A stretch of 64,000 nt of DNA from [Clostridium] scindens ATCC 35704 (GCF_004295125.1 NZ_CP036170.1:2482501-2546500); one strand, 5' to 3'; shown: positions 1 through 10,694, numbered from the stretch's first letter. Notes: generated from the letters alone by a model not told the origin. Numbers and translations: made by a program.

Positions 1-179
1 ATTTGGTGAAGTTTGACCTCTATGTTCCTCCGACAAAGGAAGAACAAGAAGCTATAGCGACGATCTTATTTGATATGGATTCAGATATTCACAAGTTAGA
101 GGAGAAACTCTATAAGTATCAAGAAATAAAACAAGGCATGATGGAAGAGCTCCTGACCGGCAAGGTCAGATTATCGTAA
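1..179 (+). CDS. hsdS: Type I restriction specificity subunit HsdS, 3' end only
   Basis: The first complete codon is at base 3 and the frame runs to TAA at 177-179, so only the last ~58 residues are seen. They read like the C-terminal conserved helix of a type I S subunit: a PPTKEEQEAIATIL segment, a coiled region, and the ending QGMMEELLTGKVRLS. In this family the S subunit recognises the DNA target and holds the M and R subunits together. The stop codon overlaps the AAGGAGG ribosome-binding site of hsdR, which starts 15 bases later, so the two genes are probably co-translated. hsdM must lie to the left of the window or elsewhere. Confidence 0.85.
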   Translation, partial: LVKFDLYVPPTKEEQEAIATILFDMDSDIHKLEEKLYKYQEIKQGMMEELLTGKVRLS

Positions 180-194
180 GGAGGTGCCTGTCGA

Positions 195-3100
195 ATGAGT
201 ATTGGCGATGCCGAAATTAAAACACAGGAAAGAGTGATCAACTTTTTTAAAGATCCGGAGATACTGGGCTACCAGTATCTTGGTAATCTTTCCGATTTTC
301 AGAACAAAAATATCAAAGAAGACCGGCTGCGTCAGTATCTTCGTTTGAAGGGCTATTCTGATAAGCTGGTTGATGCTGCCGTTATGCAGCTTCAGCAGGA
401 ATCGGGTAATCTTTCTCGCGGAGTATATGATGCCAATAAGACTGTTTATTCTCGTTTGAAATATGGTATTCCGGTCAGCGAAAGCCCGGAGAAACCGCCC
501 GTTACGGTAGAACTTATTGATGAGAAGAATCCTCTGAACAATGATTTTGCGATTGCTGAGGAAGTTACTGTTGTCGAGCAGCAGGAAAAGAGACCGGATC
601 TTGTTATTTACTTGAATGGTATCGCTGTTGCTGTTATCGAGCTGAAACGAAGCAGCATCTCCGTTTCAGAAGGTATCCGTCAGAATCTCACAAACCAGAA
701 AGACTCGTTCATTCAGGGTTTCTTTACCACCATGCAATTCTGCATGGCCGGAAACGAATCAGAAGGGCTGCGTTACGGTACACTCCTGACTGGCGAGAAG
801 TTCTACATGGAGTGGAAGGACGATGGCTTTAAAGAACACGAGGATGAACGTGATCCTGTGGATGTTCGTATCAGCAAGACGTGTGCTGGCATTGAAAACA
901 AGCTCCTGCAGCAGATATACGCAATGTTCGATAAGGAGCGTTTCATCGACCTTATCATGAATTTCGTTGTCTTTGATAAGGGTATTAAGAAGGTATGCCG
1001 CTACAATCAGTACTTCGGCATCAAGCGTACTCAACAGAGACTGAACAATCTGAGAACAGAGCTCCATAATCCTGACAGAGATCAGGACAAGCCAATGGGT
1101 GGTATCCTGTGGCATACACAGGGCTCAGGAAAGACCTTAACGATGGTCTGGCTCGCTAAATGGATTTTAACGCATTGGGAAGAACTGAATGCTCGTGTCC
1201 TGATTGTTACTGACCGTGATGAGCTTGATGAGCAGATTGAAAAGATATTCACGGGAGTGGACGAGAATATTGTTCGTACCAAGAGCGGTAAGGACTTGCT
1301 GAACCGTCTGAACGTGTTTGATGATTCTCTTATTTGCTCTCTGGTTCATAAATTTGGCCGCCGTGGCGGTGAAGCAACCGAGAATGACTATGACAAGTAC
1401 ATCGAAGAGTTGAAGGCGTCCCTTCCTGCTGATTTTGAGGCAAAAGGAAATCTTGTGGTATTCGTAGATGAATGTCATAGGACGCAGTCCGGTAAGCTGC
1501 ATACAGCTATGAAGACCATCATGCCGAATGCTGTATTTATCGGTTTCACCGGCACTCCTCTTTTGAAAAAAGATAAAAAAATAAGTATTGAAGTATTCGG
1601 AACCTACATTCATGCCTATAAATACAACGAAGGCGTAGCCGATGGTGTTGTTCTGGATCTGCGTTATGAATATCGTGATATTCCACAGGATTTGTCATCA
1701 CAGGATCGTGTTGACCAGTGGTTTGATGTAAAGACCAGAGGTCTCTCTCCACGTGCCAAAGCAAAGCTCAAAGAGAAGTGGGGCACGATGCAGAAAGTTT
1801 ACAGTTCCCGCTCCCGTCTTGAAAAAGTGGCATGGGACATCATTCAGGACTTCAATATGAAGCCTCGTCTGATGGATGGCAACGGAAACGCTATTCTTGT
1901 AGCTGATTCCATTCCGACCGCCTGCAAGTATTATGAAATTTTCCAGCAGATGGGCTTTAAGAAGTGCGCCATCATATCGTCCTATACTCCGAATAAGGGT
2001 GAACTGCGCACAGACACCGTCAGTGATGAAGACGACACAGAGACTTTCTTGAAGTATGATACCTATCTTAGAATGCTGGGACTCGATCCTGCAAATCTTC
2101 CGAAGAACTTCGGATCTATTCAGGCGAAGGTAGAGGAGTTTGAAAAAGAGGCAAAACGTAAATTCGTTGAAGAGCCTGCTAACATGAAGCTCCTTATCGT
2201 TGTGGACAAGCTTCTTACAGGATTTGATGCGCCGCCTTGCACTTATTTGTATATCGACAAAAATATGCAGGATCATGGTTTGTTTCAGGCTATCTGCCGT
2301 GTAAACCGTCTTGATGATGATTCTAAAGAATTTGGCTATATCGTTGACTACAAGCAGCTGTTCGGAAAGCTTCAGACAGCAATGAAGGATTACACATCTG
2401 GCGCGTTTGAAGGTTATGATCCGGAAGATATTAAGGGGTTGGTAAAAGACCGCCATGATGAAGCTATCGCATATTTTGATGCAGTCTATGATGCGGTAGA
2501 GGAGCTTTGCGAAGGCGTTGAGGAACCTCGCGAAGACCTCCAGTACATTCATTATTTCTGCGGCGTTTCCGGTCAGTCAGAAGAAAGCGATGAGATCTAC
2601 GCTCGTTTGAGAGAAAAGCTGTACAGGCTTGTCAGCAGCCTCGTCAGAGCATTTGCCGAAGCAAAGCCGTATCTGGTTGACGATATTTCATCCGGCAAAC
2701 TGAATGAGTACGACAAGAAGGTCACCTTCTACATAGAACTGAAAAAGACTATCGGTACGGCCAGTGGAGACTTCCTTGATTTGAAGGCATATGAACCTGA
2801 TATGAGGAAGATGATCGATAATTATATCACCGCATCGGATGCTGAGAAAATTGGCGATTTTGATGACCTAACGCTGCTTGATTTTGTCGCAAAGCAGGGT
2901 GAGACGTTGACCGGTGAAGGCGATGAAGGACACAAAGAAGGCGCTGCGGAAGCAATTGAAAATAACATCCGCAGGAAGGTCATCGAAAAAGTAACCGTCA
3001 ATCCGCGCTATTATGCCAAGATGTCAGAAATCCTTGATAAGCTCATCGAAGAACGTAAGCAGGGAGTTCTTGACTATGCGCAGATGCTTGAAGAATATAT

Positions 3101-3377
3101 AAAGCTGGCTAAGGACGTCGATTGCCCGGAAGACAACGACAAATACCCGGAGAGCATTCGGAAAAGCAAGGCGCTCATGGCTATCTATGATAACAGTGGT
3201 GAGGATGAGAAGCTTGCACTCAAAATTTATAAAGCAGTCAAAAAACAGGCCTTGTCCGGATTTAGAGACAATCAGGTGGTTGTCAGAAGAATAAAAAAAG
3301 CCCTCTTTGAAATTTTAGGTGACGATTCCGAAGTGGAGCGCATCTATAAAATCATTGAGAAGCAGGAGGAATTTTAA
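195..3377 (+). CDS. hsdR: Type I restriction endonuclease subunit R
   Basis: This 1060-residue protein has the full domain order of HsdR. The N-terminal nuclease domain carries D135, E149 and K151 (PDLVIY then IELK), the PD-(D/E)XK catalytic set. The SF2 motor follows, with Walker A GSGKT (K313), motif II DECH from D425, and FTGTPL near residue 450. A helical C-terminal region should dock on the methyltransferase core. In the family the subunit translocates DNA and cuts far from the recognition site. The ATG is placed by AAGGAGG at 178-184. The length is normal and no lesion is seen. The stop overlaps the next start (TAATG). Confidence 0.95.
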   Translation: MSIGDAEIKTQERVINFFKDPEILGYQYLGNLSDFQNKNIKEDRLRQYLRLKGYSDKLVDAAVMQLQQESGNLSRGVYDANKTVYSRLKYGIPVSESPEKPPVTVELIDEKNPLNNDFAIAEEVTVVEQQEKRPDLVIYLNGIAVAVIELKRSSISVSEGIRQNLTNQKDSFIQGFFTTMQFCMAGNESEGLRYGTLLTGEKFYMEWKDDGFKEHEDERDPVDVRISKTCAGIENKLLQQIYAMFDKERFIDLIMNFVVFDKGIKKVCRYNQYFGIKRTQQRLNNLRTELHNPDRDQDKPMGGILWHTQGSGKTLTMVWLAKWILTHWEELNARVLIVTDRDELDEQIEKIFTGVDENIVRTKSGKDLLNRLNVFDDSLICSLVHKFGRRGGEATENDYDKYIEELKASLPADFEAKGNLVVFVDECHRTQSGKLHTAMKTIMPNAVFIGFTGTPLLKKDKKISIEVFGTYIHAYKYNEGVADGVVLDLRYEYRDIPQDLSSQDRVDQWFDVKTRGLSPRAKAKLKEKWGTMQKVYSSRSRLEKVAWDIIQDFNMKPRLMDGNGNAILVADSIPTACKYYEIFQQMGFKKCAIISSYTPNKGELRTDTVSDEDDTETFLKYDTYLRMLGLDPANLPKNFGSIQAKVEEFEKEAKRKFVEEPANMKLLIVVDKLLTGFDAPPCTYLYIDKNMQDHGLFQAICRVNRLDDDSKEFGYIVDYKQLFGKLQTAMKDYTSGAFEGYDPEDIKGLVKDRHDEAIAYFDAVYDAVEELCEGVEEPREDLQYIHYFCGVSGQSEESDEIYARLREKLYRLVSSLVRAFAEAKPYLVDDISSGKLNEYDKKVTFYIELKKTIGTASGDFLDLKAYEPDMRKMIDNYITASDAEKIGDFDDLTLLDFVAKQGETLTGEGDEGHKEGAAEAIENNIRRKVIEKVTVNPRYYAKMSEILDKLIEERKQGVLDYAQMLEEYIKLAKDVDCPEDNDKYPESIRKSKALMAIYDNSGEDEKLALKIYKAVKKQALSGFRDNQVVVRRIKKALFEILGDDSEVERIYKIIEKQEEF

Positions 3378-5932
3378 TGCGCATTGTCATTTCCGGTATT
3401 CCGATAGATGTGCAAAAAAAGAATATTAAGAACATGCATCTTCAGGTGAAACCGCCAGATGGACATGTGGTAATCTCTGCGCCTTTATCGGTAGATGACA
3501 AAGCGATAGAAGCGTACGCAAGGACACAGCTCGGTTTTATCAAGAAGTCAATCGGCAAATTTCAGGATCAGCCGCGTGCTTCAAAAAGGCAGTATGTTTC
3601 CGGGGAAACAATATATATCTGGGGAAAGCAGTACTTTCTTGTCTTTAAGCCGGATAACCAGAAGAACAGCTTCGAGATACAGAATCAGAATATCATTCTT
3701 TCTATGAGCGCCAAGAGCACCGTAAAGCAAAGGGACGCTTATGTAAAAGAGGAATACCGGAAGATCCTGAAAGAAGAAATCGAAAAGCGCCTGCCAAAAT
3801 GGGAAGCCCAGACCGGACTGAAATGTGACTCTTGGCAAACAAAATACATGGTTACGAAATGGGGAGCTTGCAGCACCGACAAGAAGAAGCTGTGGTTCAA
3901 TCTGCAGCTCGCCCAGAAGCCCTATAGATGCCTTGACTACATTATTCTTCATGAGCTTACGCACCTGATTACAAGAAAACACGATGCTACCTTCATTGCG
4001 CATATGGACAGATATATGCCGAATTGGAGAGAAGTTCGTAAGGAACTCAATGACAGCAGACTTGACTACTATGAAGCACAGGACGAGAGCCCACTTCAGA
4101 AGCTGATCGACCAGTCTCGTTACGACGACATACGGGATGCAGCCATTGCTTACATAAATGAAGAACTTTCCGGTGAGCAGAAGAAAACGTCTGTTGTTGA
4201 TGTTGAAATTGAAAATGTTATACGAATAGAGCAGCCGGAGGAAGGTGTAATAGCGTTTGACGTCATTGCATCATGTGACGTGGAAATGCCTTCCAGCTCT
4301 CGTAAGGGATATTTTACTGAGAAGTGGCTTAAGATTCATTGTCAGGTCACACTTGGCATTGATATGAGCGGGTTTAGAATCATGTCAATCGGTGACTGCG
4401 AACCACAGGAAGAATCGGATAATGACCGTCTTTCCGGAGAATTAGTACCGATCATTGCTCGTGACCAGTTTGAGGATGAGGCGGAAAAATTCCTGATTCG
4501 ATATTGTCCGGAAGCATTGGAAAAAGCAAAAAGAGTTCCTATCGAAACAATAGCCAGCGACATGAAATTGCAGATTATTGAGGATGTGCCGCTGTCAGAT
4601 GAACTCGCTTATTTCGGAACAATCATTTTCGACAATGGAAATGTGCTTGATAAGCAACGGAAAATTACAATACGAAACGCAAAACGAGGAACCATATACC
4701 TTGACCCGCGCGTATCGTATGAACGCTCAGTAGGTACAAAAAGGACAACTATTGCTCATGAATGCTTTCATTGGCATAGGCATCAGCCTTACCACGTGCT
4801 GATGAAAATGATCGGAGCAAACGATAACCTCGGAAGAGCGATTCAATGCCAGATATTAGCTAATACTACAGATTCAGATAAATGGAAAGCTGTAGATTGG
4901 ATGGAGTGGCAGGCAAAAGGCGTCGCTCCAAGAATCCTGATGCCTGCAAAAACGACTCGTATGAAAACCGATGAGCTCCTTGCTGAATACGGCGGGGCTA
5001 TGGAGGCTGGCATCAGTGATTACGAGAACATAATCGACGAGCTTGCGGCATTGTTTGACGTCTCCCGTCAGGCAGCAAAAGTTCGCCTGATTGATTTAGG
5101 ATACACTAAGGCCGAAGGTGCGTATCCATTTGTGGATGGCCACTATGTTCGCGGGTATTCGTTTGAGCCGGAATCCTTGGAGAAAAATCAAACCTTTACG
5201 ATTCCTTATGCGGATTTGTTCAAGGCATATTGCTTTGACCGGGAATTCAAGAAGCTGATTGATACCGGAAATTTTATATTTGCTGATCGTCATCTGGTCT
5301 TAAATGATGAACGGTACATCGTGCGAGATCAGGACGGAAATGCGGCTCTTTCGGAATATGCGCTTTCTCACATGGATGAGTGCTGTGTTGTATTCACAAA
5401 AGGCTACAGCTATCAGTCAAAGTATCAGGGCGCACGGTATTACACGCAGTTCATGCGTAATGCTGCTCCGATTGATAATCAGGTTGAGTATTCATTTGAG
5501 ATGAATGCTCATAACAAAGCATTACTTGACCAGATAACAAATGCCAAGCGTAGATCAGAAGCACTGCGCAGGTACCCCGGTTCGTTTGCTGAAACGCTGG
5601 TAGAACTGCAGAAAGAGCGAAAACTCTCTAATAAACAGTTGGCGGATCGTTCGCTTGTCGGGGAAAAGACCATCCAGCGATTAAGAAATAACGAGGAATA
5701 CCCCACAACGGTACAAACCGTACTGGCTTTATGCGTCGGGCTGAAGTTACCGCTGCCTGAAGCTGAGATGTTACTCGGAAAAACAGACTTCAAATTGAAT
5801 TCCATGAAAGGCGAAGGATACGTGTATCAATGCGTATTATCAGCATGTGCAGAGAACTCAATTTATGAAATAAATGAAATGCTTGAAGCAAACGGTGTCC
5901 CGCCACTTGGCAGTGATCCGTCTTTGCAATAA
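3377..5932 (+). CDS. Fusion of YgjP-like metallopeptidase, ImmA/IrrE-like peptidase and XRE HTH
   Basis: This 851-residue protein begins one base before the end of hsdR, so it is translationally coupled to it. Residues about 1-230 look like the YgjP/DUF45 metallopeptidase often found next to type I R subunits, with HELTH from residue 192. A second zinc-peptidase signature HECFH starts at residue 461, in a region resembling ImmA/IrrE proteins, which cut repressors or regulators. Residues about 745-800 form an XRE-type helix-turn-helix (LSNKQLADRS, then VGEKTIQRLRNNEEYPTTVQ). Two HExxH centres plus a DNA-binding domain in one chain suggest a protease-based regulator serving the restriction operon; that role is inferred. 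Domain edges are estimates. Confidence 0.75.
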   Translation: MRIVISGIPIDVQKKNIKNMHLQVKPPDGHVVISAPLSVDDKAIEAYARTQLGFIKKSIGKFQDQPRASKRQYVSGETIYIWGKQYFLVFKPDNQKNSFEIQNQNIILSMSAKSTVKQRDAYVKEEYRKILKEEIEKRLPKWEAQTGLKCDSWQTKYMVTKWGACSTDKKKLWFNLQLAQKPYRCLDYIILHELTHLITRKHDATFIAHMDRYMPNWREVRKELNDSRLDYYEAQDESPLQKLIDQSRYDDIRDAAIAYINEELSGEQKKTSVVDVEIENVIRIEQPEEGVIAFDVIASCDVEMPSSSRKGYFTEKWLKIHCQVTLGIDMSGFRIMSIGDCEPQEESDNDRLSGELVPIIARDQFEDEAEKFLIRYCPEALEKAKRVPIETIASDMKLQIIEDVPLSDELAYFGTIIFDNGNVLDKQRKITIRNAKRGTIYLDPRVSYERSVGTKRTTIAHECFHWHRHQPYHVLMKMIGANDNLGRAIQCQILANTTDSDKWKAVDWMEWQAKGVAPRILMPAKTTRMKTDELLAEYGGAMEAGISDYENIIDELAALFDVSRQAAKVRLIDLGYTKAEGAYPFVDGHYVRGYSFEPESLEKNQTFTIPYADLFKAYCFDREFKKLIDTGNFIFADRHLVLNDERYIVRDQDGNAALSEYALSHMDECCVVFTKGYSYQSKYQGARYYTQFMRNAAPIDNQVEYSFEMNAHNKALLDQITNAKRRSEALRRYPGSFAETLVELQKERKLSNKQLADRSLVGEKTIQRLRNNEEYPTTVQTVLALCVGLKLPLPEAEMLLGKTDFKLNSMKGEGYVYQCVLSACAENSIYEINEMLEANGVPPLGSDPSLQ

Positions 5933-5953
5933 AGCTGATGGAGGGAAAACACT

Positions 5954-8900
5954 ATGGCAAATGAGCTGCAGCCGTTATCGCTGCTATTCCAAAATAGATT
6001 ATTTCGAATACCGGACTACCAGCGTGGCTATGCATGGCTGCAACAGCAACTGGTGGATTTTTGGGATGACCTTGTAAATTTGCAGCCAGACCGCTACCAC
6101 TATACAGGTCTTCTTTCTCTGAAACCACTGAAGAGCAAAGAAACCGTAAGCTGGGGTGAAGACCTCTGGCTTGTGGAGAACGGTTATAAGCCTTGCCATA
6201 TTGTTGACGGTCAGCAGAGAATTACGACATTCGTGATCCTCTTGAATGAGATCGTAAACTTCGTCCGTGGTTTGGATGAAAATAAGGATAAGTCCGATAA
6301 GGAAATCACGCTGGGCTATGAGACGGTTGAGGAGATTGTCTCAAAATATATCTGTCGGAAGAGACCACCAAATGGCGTGGTGACTACATACCTCTTCGGA
6401 TATGAAGTCGACAATCCAAGCGCAGAATACATGAAATATAAGGTCTTTGAGGAGCCGTACTCCGGTGCGGTGAACGAGACCTACTATACCAAGAACCTGA
6501 AATTCGCCAAGAACTTCTTTGCTGAGAATATCAGGAAGCTGTATGAGGAATCCGGAGCAGACGGACTTGAAGCCATAAACACCTTGTATAAGAAGCTCAC
6601 CCAGCGCCTGATGTTTAATCTTCATGAGATAGATGATGACTACGACGTGTTCGTGGCCTTTGAGACCATGAACAACAGAGGCAAGAAGCTGACAAACCTT
6701 GAACTCTTGAAGAACAGACTGATCTATCTGACCACGCTCTATGAGGATGAGGTATTTGATGAGAAGGATAAGTCTGCTCTCCGGAAGAAAATAAACGATG
6801 CTTGGAAAGAGGTATATTACCAGCTCGGAAGAAATAAGAGTGTTCCGCTTTCAGATGATGATTTCCTGCGTGCGCACTGGATTATCTATTTCAGATATTC
6901 CCGTAAGCGCGGCGATGATTATATCAAGTTCCTTTTGAGTAAGTTCTCATCAAAGGGGATCTTTGAAAAGACTCCAGTTCTTGTGGAGGCTGAGACAGAA
7001 GCCGCTATCAGTGACGATGTTGCAGAATCCGACGATGTTGAGGGTGTGGATACAGAAGAACCTGAAACCATAGAGGTATCTAAGCTCCAGCCGAAGGAGA
7101 TCGAGGAGTACGTCAACAGCCTGAAAGATATGGCAAAGTACTGGTACGATACCTACTTTCCGTTTGAAAGCACAAATCTTACCGCAGAGGAGCAGAAGCG
7201 TGTTGATAGGCTCAATCGTATCGGTATCGGGCATTTCAGACCGCTGGTTACTACGGTTATCAGCAGAAGAGATATTTCTGCAAGCAGCAGAGTGAAAATC
7301 TTTGAGGCTATTGAGCGTTTTATCTTCGTTGCATTCCGCTTGGGTAATTTCAATGCATCTTATGGCAGCAGTGATTATTATCGAGCCGCCCGTCAGGTGT
7401 ATGTGAAAGAGATAGATGTTGACGAACTCAGCAAGGAAATCTATGACAGAACGACGAATGATATAGAATTTGCATCTCAGAACTTTGTGACCAGAATAGA
7501 AAAGTACTTCTCGACCGGAAACGGCTATTATGACTGGAACAGCCTGAGATACTTCTTCTATGAGTATGAGGCCAAGCTGGCTGAGAAGAACAACATTGAC
7601 CCAGCTTCTGTACATGGTCGATGTTTACGAAATCAGAGAAGGTTAAGGTGTCTATCGAGCACATCCTTCCGCAGACACCTACAAAGTTTTACTGGCGTAA
7701 TATGTTCCGTCAGTTTAAGGACAATGAAATCAAGATGCTTTCAGGAGCCCTTGGAAATCTCCTGCCGTTATCGCAGAGTGTGAACTCGGCTCTACAGAAC
7801 GACAGCTTTGAGGATAAGAAGCACTCCAAGACTACTGGCCGACGCGGCTATGAAAACGGCTCCCATTCTGAGATTGAGGTGTCTAAGCTCGACGACTGGG
7901 ATGCATTTGAGATATACAGCCGTACCGAGAAGCTTCTTGTCTTTATGCAGGAACGTTGGAACATTCAATTTGATGACGAGAAGTTAGAAAAGCTGATCGG
8001 TATTTCCTTCGTGAAGGATGGCCGTGAAATTCCGGAGGAGTTGGAAGAATCAACTGCAGCAAAACCGGAAACAGAAGACAGCTCCGATGGAGACGGGGAT
8101 GACCAGAAGCTTCAATTCTGGACAGCCTTCGTTAATTATGCGACTGAGCATGGCAGAGCAAATGATATAGCAAAGCAGAAAGCGTCCGGTCATACTTACT
8201 ATGATGTTCATATCGGTGCTAACGGGTATCATCTGTTTTTCTCGATTCCTTATGGAAAGCGAATCAAGATGGGAATCTACACCTACAATGTGGATACCTA
8301 TAATCGTTTGAAGGAACTTAAGGATCAGATTGAAGCGGAATTTGGAGAGAGCCTGAATTGGGAATATTCAAAGCCGACAGGGACAACCAGATCTATCGTC
8401 ATTGAAGAAAAAGCTGACGATTTCAATCAGGCAGAGCAGCCGAAGATCTTTGACTGGATCATTGATCATTTTGACAGGATCACTACGGCGCTTTCTATGG
8501 CAGGAGAAAGACTGAGCCTTAGCGGAGAGAATTCTGAAACAAGATTCGAAATAAGAAAACGCTACTGGACTTATGCGTTAGTGCAAATACATGAAGCGCA
8601 TGGTAATCCCGGTTCCTTCAGCAATGTCAATCCGAGCACAGATAACTGGATCAATGGCTTCTTCGGCATAGGTGGCTTTTATCTTTGCTGCGTTGCGAAT
8701 TTTGATTCAGCGCGTTCTGAAGTGGTATTTGGCAGAGCTGACAAAGATGAGAACAAGGCAGCCTTTGATGCGTTATATCAGCACAAGACAGAGATTGAAT
8801 CAAAACTTGGTACAGAGCTCCAGTGGAACCGAGGAGACGATATAAAGTCTTCAAAGGTGTTTATCCAACTGGATGGTGTGAGTATCGAGAATGAAGACGA

Positions 8901-8979
8901 CTGGCCTCGGATGGCGAAGTTCCATGCGGAATGGTCAAAGAAATTCTACGATGTGATCGTGCCTTATATAAATTTGTAA
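5954..8979 (+). pseudogene. GmrSD-like type IV restriction protein (DUF262-DUF1524-DUF4268), frameshifted
   Basis: Two overlapping reading frames encode one protein. The first (from ATG 5954, RBS GGAGGG) carries DUF262 motifs: FRIPDYQRGYAWL, DGQQR from D85, and FETMNNRGKKL. It reads meaningfully to about base 7618 and then degenerates until a stop at 7783. The second frame picks up at 7621 with the DUF1524 His-Me motif (VSIEHILPQ) and continues into a DUF4268 domain ending at 8979. ATG 7621 has no ribosome-binding site, so a one-base loss (or two-base gain) near 7605-7622 is more likely than two genes. GmrSD enzymes are nucleotide-dependent nucleases for modified phage DNA. As read, the nuclease half is out of frame. 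Confidence 0.8.
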
Positions 8980-8995
8980 GTTGGAGGTAGTGAAG

Positions 8996-10234
8996 ATGTC
9001 ATCACTCGGAAAAAGTATACATCTATATTTGATGGACGGCTCTGCTTCCGGGAGATGGCAGGCTACGCTTTCTAACTGGAATGGAGTCGCCTACAAGATC
9101 CCACGAGGTGATCTGAAAGATTGCAGCGACCTTCCGGAGCTGAACACGCCGGGAGTGTACTTCCTTTTCGGTAAAGACGATGAGACCGGAAAGCTGTTCA
9201 TCTATGTGGGAGAAGCCGATGACGCTCAAAAGCGTTTGCTGCAGCCACATACATTTGAAAAAGACGGCAGTTATTGGACAGAAGCAGTAATCTTCGTTAC
9301 TCCCGATGGAACGCTTGAGAAAGGCCGTGTGAAGTATCTGGAGAACAGGTTCTTCACAATAGCAACGGAAGCCAAGCGATACATTGTAAAGAACGGAAAT
9401 ACACCGCCGCAGTCTCCAATGCCAAAGCAGATAAGAGATCTGCTGGAAGAATTCATCATCAACGCGCAGCTTATATTACCAGCGTTGGGCTATATGGCAT
9501 TTGAGCCGCTGCCTTCATCGGGCAAAGATGATGCTGATGCCGATAATGAGCTCCTTTACTTTAGCAGGAATAAGGGCAAGGGTGGCAGTGCAATCGGCAG
9601 AATTACATCAGATGGATTCTGGGTACTCAAAGGCAGTTACATATATCCGCAGGTGGCAGATTACACGGCTTCCGGCATTAAAAAGGCCAGAGAAAACTAC
9701 GCTGCCAGCATCGATAAAAACGGAATCCTTCAGGAAGATATATGCTTCGGTAGCCCGTCCTATGCGTCCACGTTCGTTTGCGGCAAGAACTCAAACGGTC
9801 TTGTCGAATGGAAGGATAAGTTCGGTGTCTCTCTGAAGAATCTTGATTCTGGTGAGGATGAAGCACCTGCTTCTGATAAGAAAAAAGCTGCAGTGAAACC
9901 TCAGCCAGCACCCGCTGTAAGCGCTAATGCCGAGATACTTCATCTTGCGGGTAAAAAGGTAGCGGCAACAGGACAGATAAGTGGCGACGGTTTTATCGTT
10001 ATGAAGGGCTCCGGATTTAGTTCGAGTGAGACAAAATCATGCCAGACATGGATAAAGAGCCTCCGTGCTCAGCTCGTGGCTGATGGGAAAGTAAAAGACT
10101 GTGTGTTCACAGAGAATGTTTATTTCAAGAGTACTTCGGCAGCAGCGGCCTGCGTGACTGGCGGTTCTGCGAACGGAAACATTATGTGGCTCTATTCTGA
10201 TGGGCAGAGCATAAAGGATAAAGCCAGAAAATAA
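8996..10234 (+). CDS. GIY-YIG nuclease with two DUF4357 domains
   Basis: The start is ATG 8996, seven bases after GGAGGT; an in-frame TTG at 8981 lies upstream of that RBS and is rejected. The 412-residue product opens with a GIY-YIG fold (GVYFLFGKDD, then LFIYVGEADD, near residues 45-70). Two copies of a DUF4357-like module follow, each containing a DGFWVLKGS / DGFIVMKGS motif, near residues 200-280 and 325-405, separated by an Ala/Pro/Lys-rich linker. GIY-YIG-DUF4357 proteins are common next to restriction systems. It begins 16 bases after the GmrSD-like gene and belongs to the same operon. The target is unknown. Confidence 0.8.
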   Translation: MSSLGKSIHLYLMDGSASGRWQATLSNWNGVAYKIPRGDLKDCSDLPELNTPGVYFLFGKDDETGKLFIYVGEADDAQKRLLQPHTFEKDGSYWTEAVIFVTPDGTLEKGRVKYLENRFFTIATEAKRYIVKNGNTPPQSPMPKQIRDLLEEFIINAQLILPALGYMAFEPLPSSGKDDADADNELLYFSRNKGKGGSAIGRITSDGFWVLKGSYIYPQVADYTASGIKKARENYAASIDKNGILQEDICFGSPSYASTFVCGKNSNGLVEWKDKFGVSLKNLDSGEDEAPASDKKKAAVKPQPAPAVSANAEILHLAGKKVAATGQISGDGFIVMKGSGFSSSETKSCQTWIKSLRAQLVADGKVKDCVFTENVYFKSTSAAAACVTGGSANGNIMWLYSDGQSIKDKARK

Positions 10235-10256
10235 GTATGTGACGGAGAAATGCTAT

Positions 10257-10694
10257 ATGGAGAAAGAAATCATAAGAATAACCATCAAGGGTAGTTCAGG
10301 CTACTGCTCATATGAGTATGTTTATGAGGACAGGCTGTCCCTTACTTCCGATAGCATTTCCTATGAATTTGTACCAGCACTGAATTCCCATATTCGTAAA
10401 CCACGGAAGTGGTCATATAAGTCGAATAATCCGGAGTTCAAGAAATCCTTCAAGGCCATTGCAGAAGGCGTGAAAGAGGCTCTGGTAAACGAAACGATTG
10501 CCTTTTGCACCGACGTCGGCGGAATCGAATTTATTGTATCCTATGACGACAGATCGAGAGACAGACGTCAGTTCTGGTGTACAGCAGAAGATTTCAAAGA
10601 GCTGTTTGCGTTGATTAAGAGACTGGTGCCTGCAATCGAAGAGGTGCCGGAAACGCTGAAAACCAATGAAGATTATGAGGATAGTGATCTTTGA
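10257..10694 (+). CDS. Hypothetical protein at the end of the restriction operon
   Basis: ATG 10257 is preferred over GTG 10239 because GGAG at 10244-10247 sits nine bases before it. The 145-residue product is not recognised. It has no signal peptide or membrane segment. The N-terminal half is rich in Tyr and Ser (GSSGYCSYEYVYED), the middle reads as beta strands (IEFIVSYDD), and the tail is acidic. The 22-base gap from the GIY-YIG gene suggests co-transcription. A role in the defence operon is guessed only from position. Confidence 0.6.
   Translation: MEKEIIRITIKGSSGYCSYEYVYEDRLSLTSDSISYEFVPALNSHIRKPRKWSYKSNNPEFKKSFKAIAEGVKEALVNETIAFCTDVGGIEFIVSYDDRSRDRRQFWCTAEDFKELFALIKRLVPAIEEVPETLKTNEDYEDSDL

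Noticed and set aside
1698-2552. Long antisense frames within hsdR
   Set aside because: They mirror codon structure of the coding strand, have no RBS and resemble no family.
7621-8979. A separate GmrD-like gene starting at ATG 7621
   Set aside because: There is no ribosome-binding site before this ATG, and the upstream frame stops making sense exactly where this one begins, so a frameshift in one gene is more likely.
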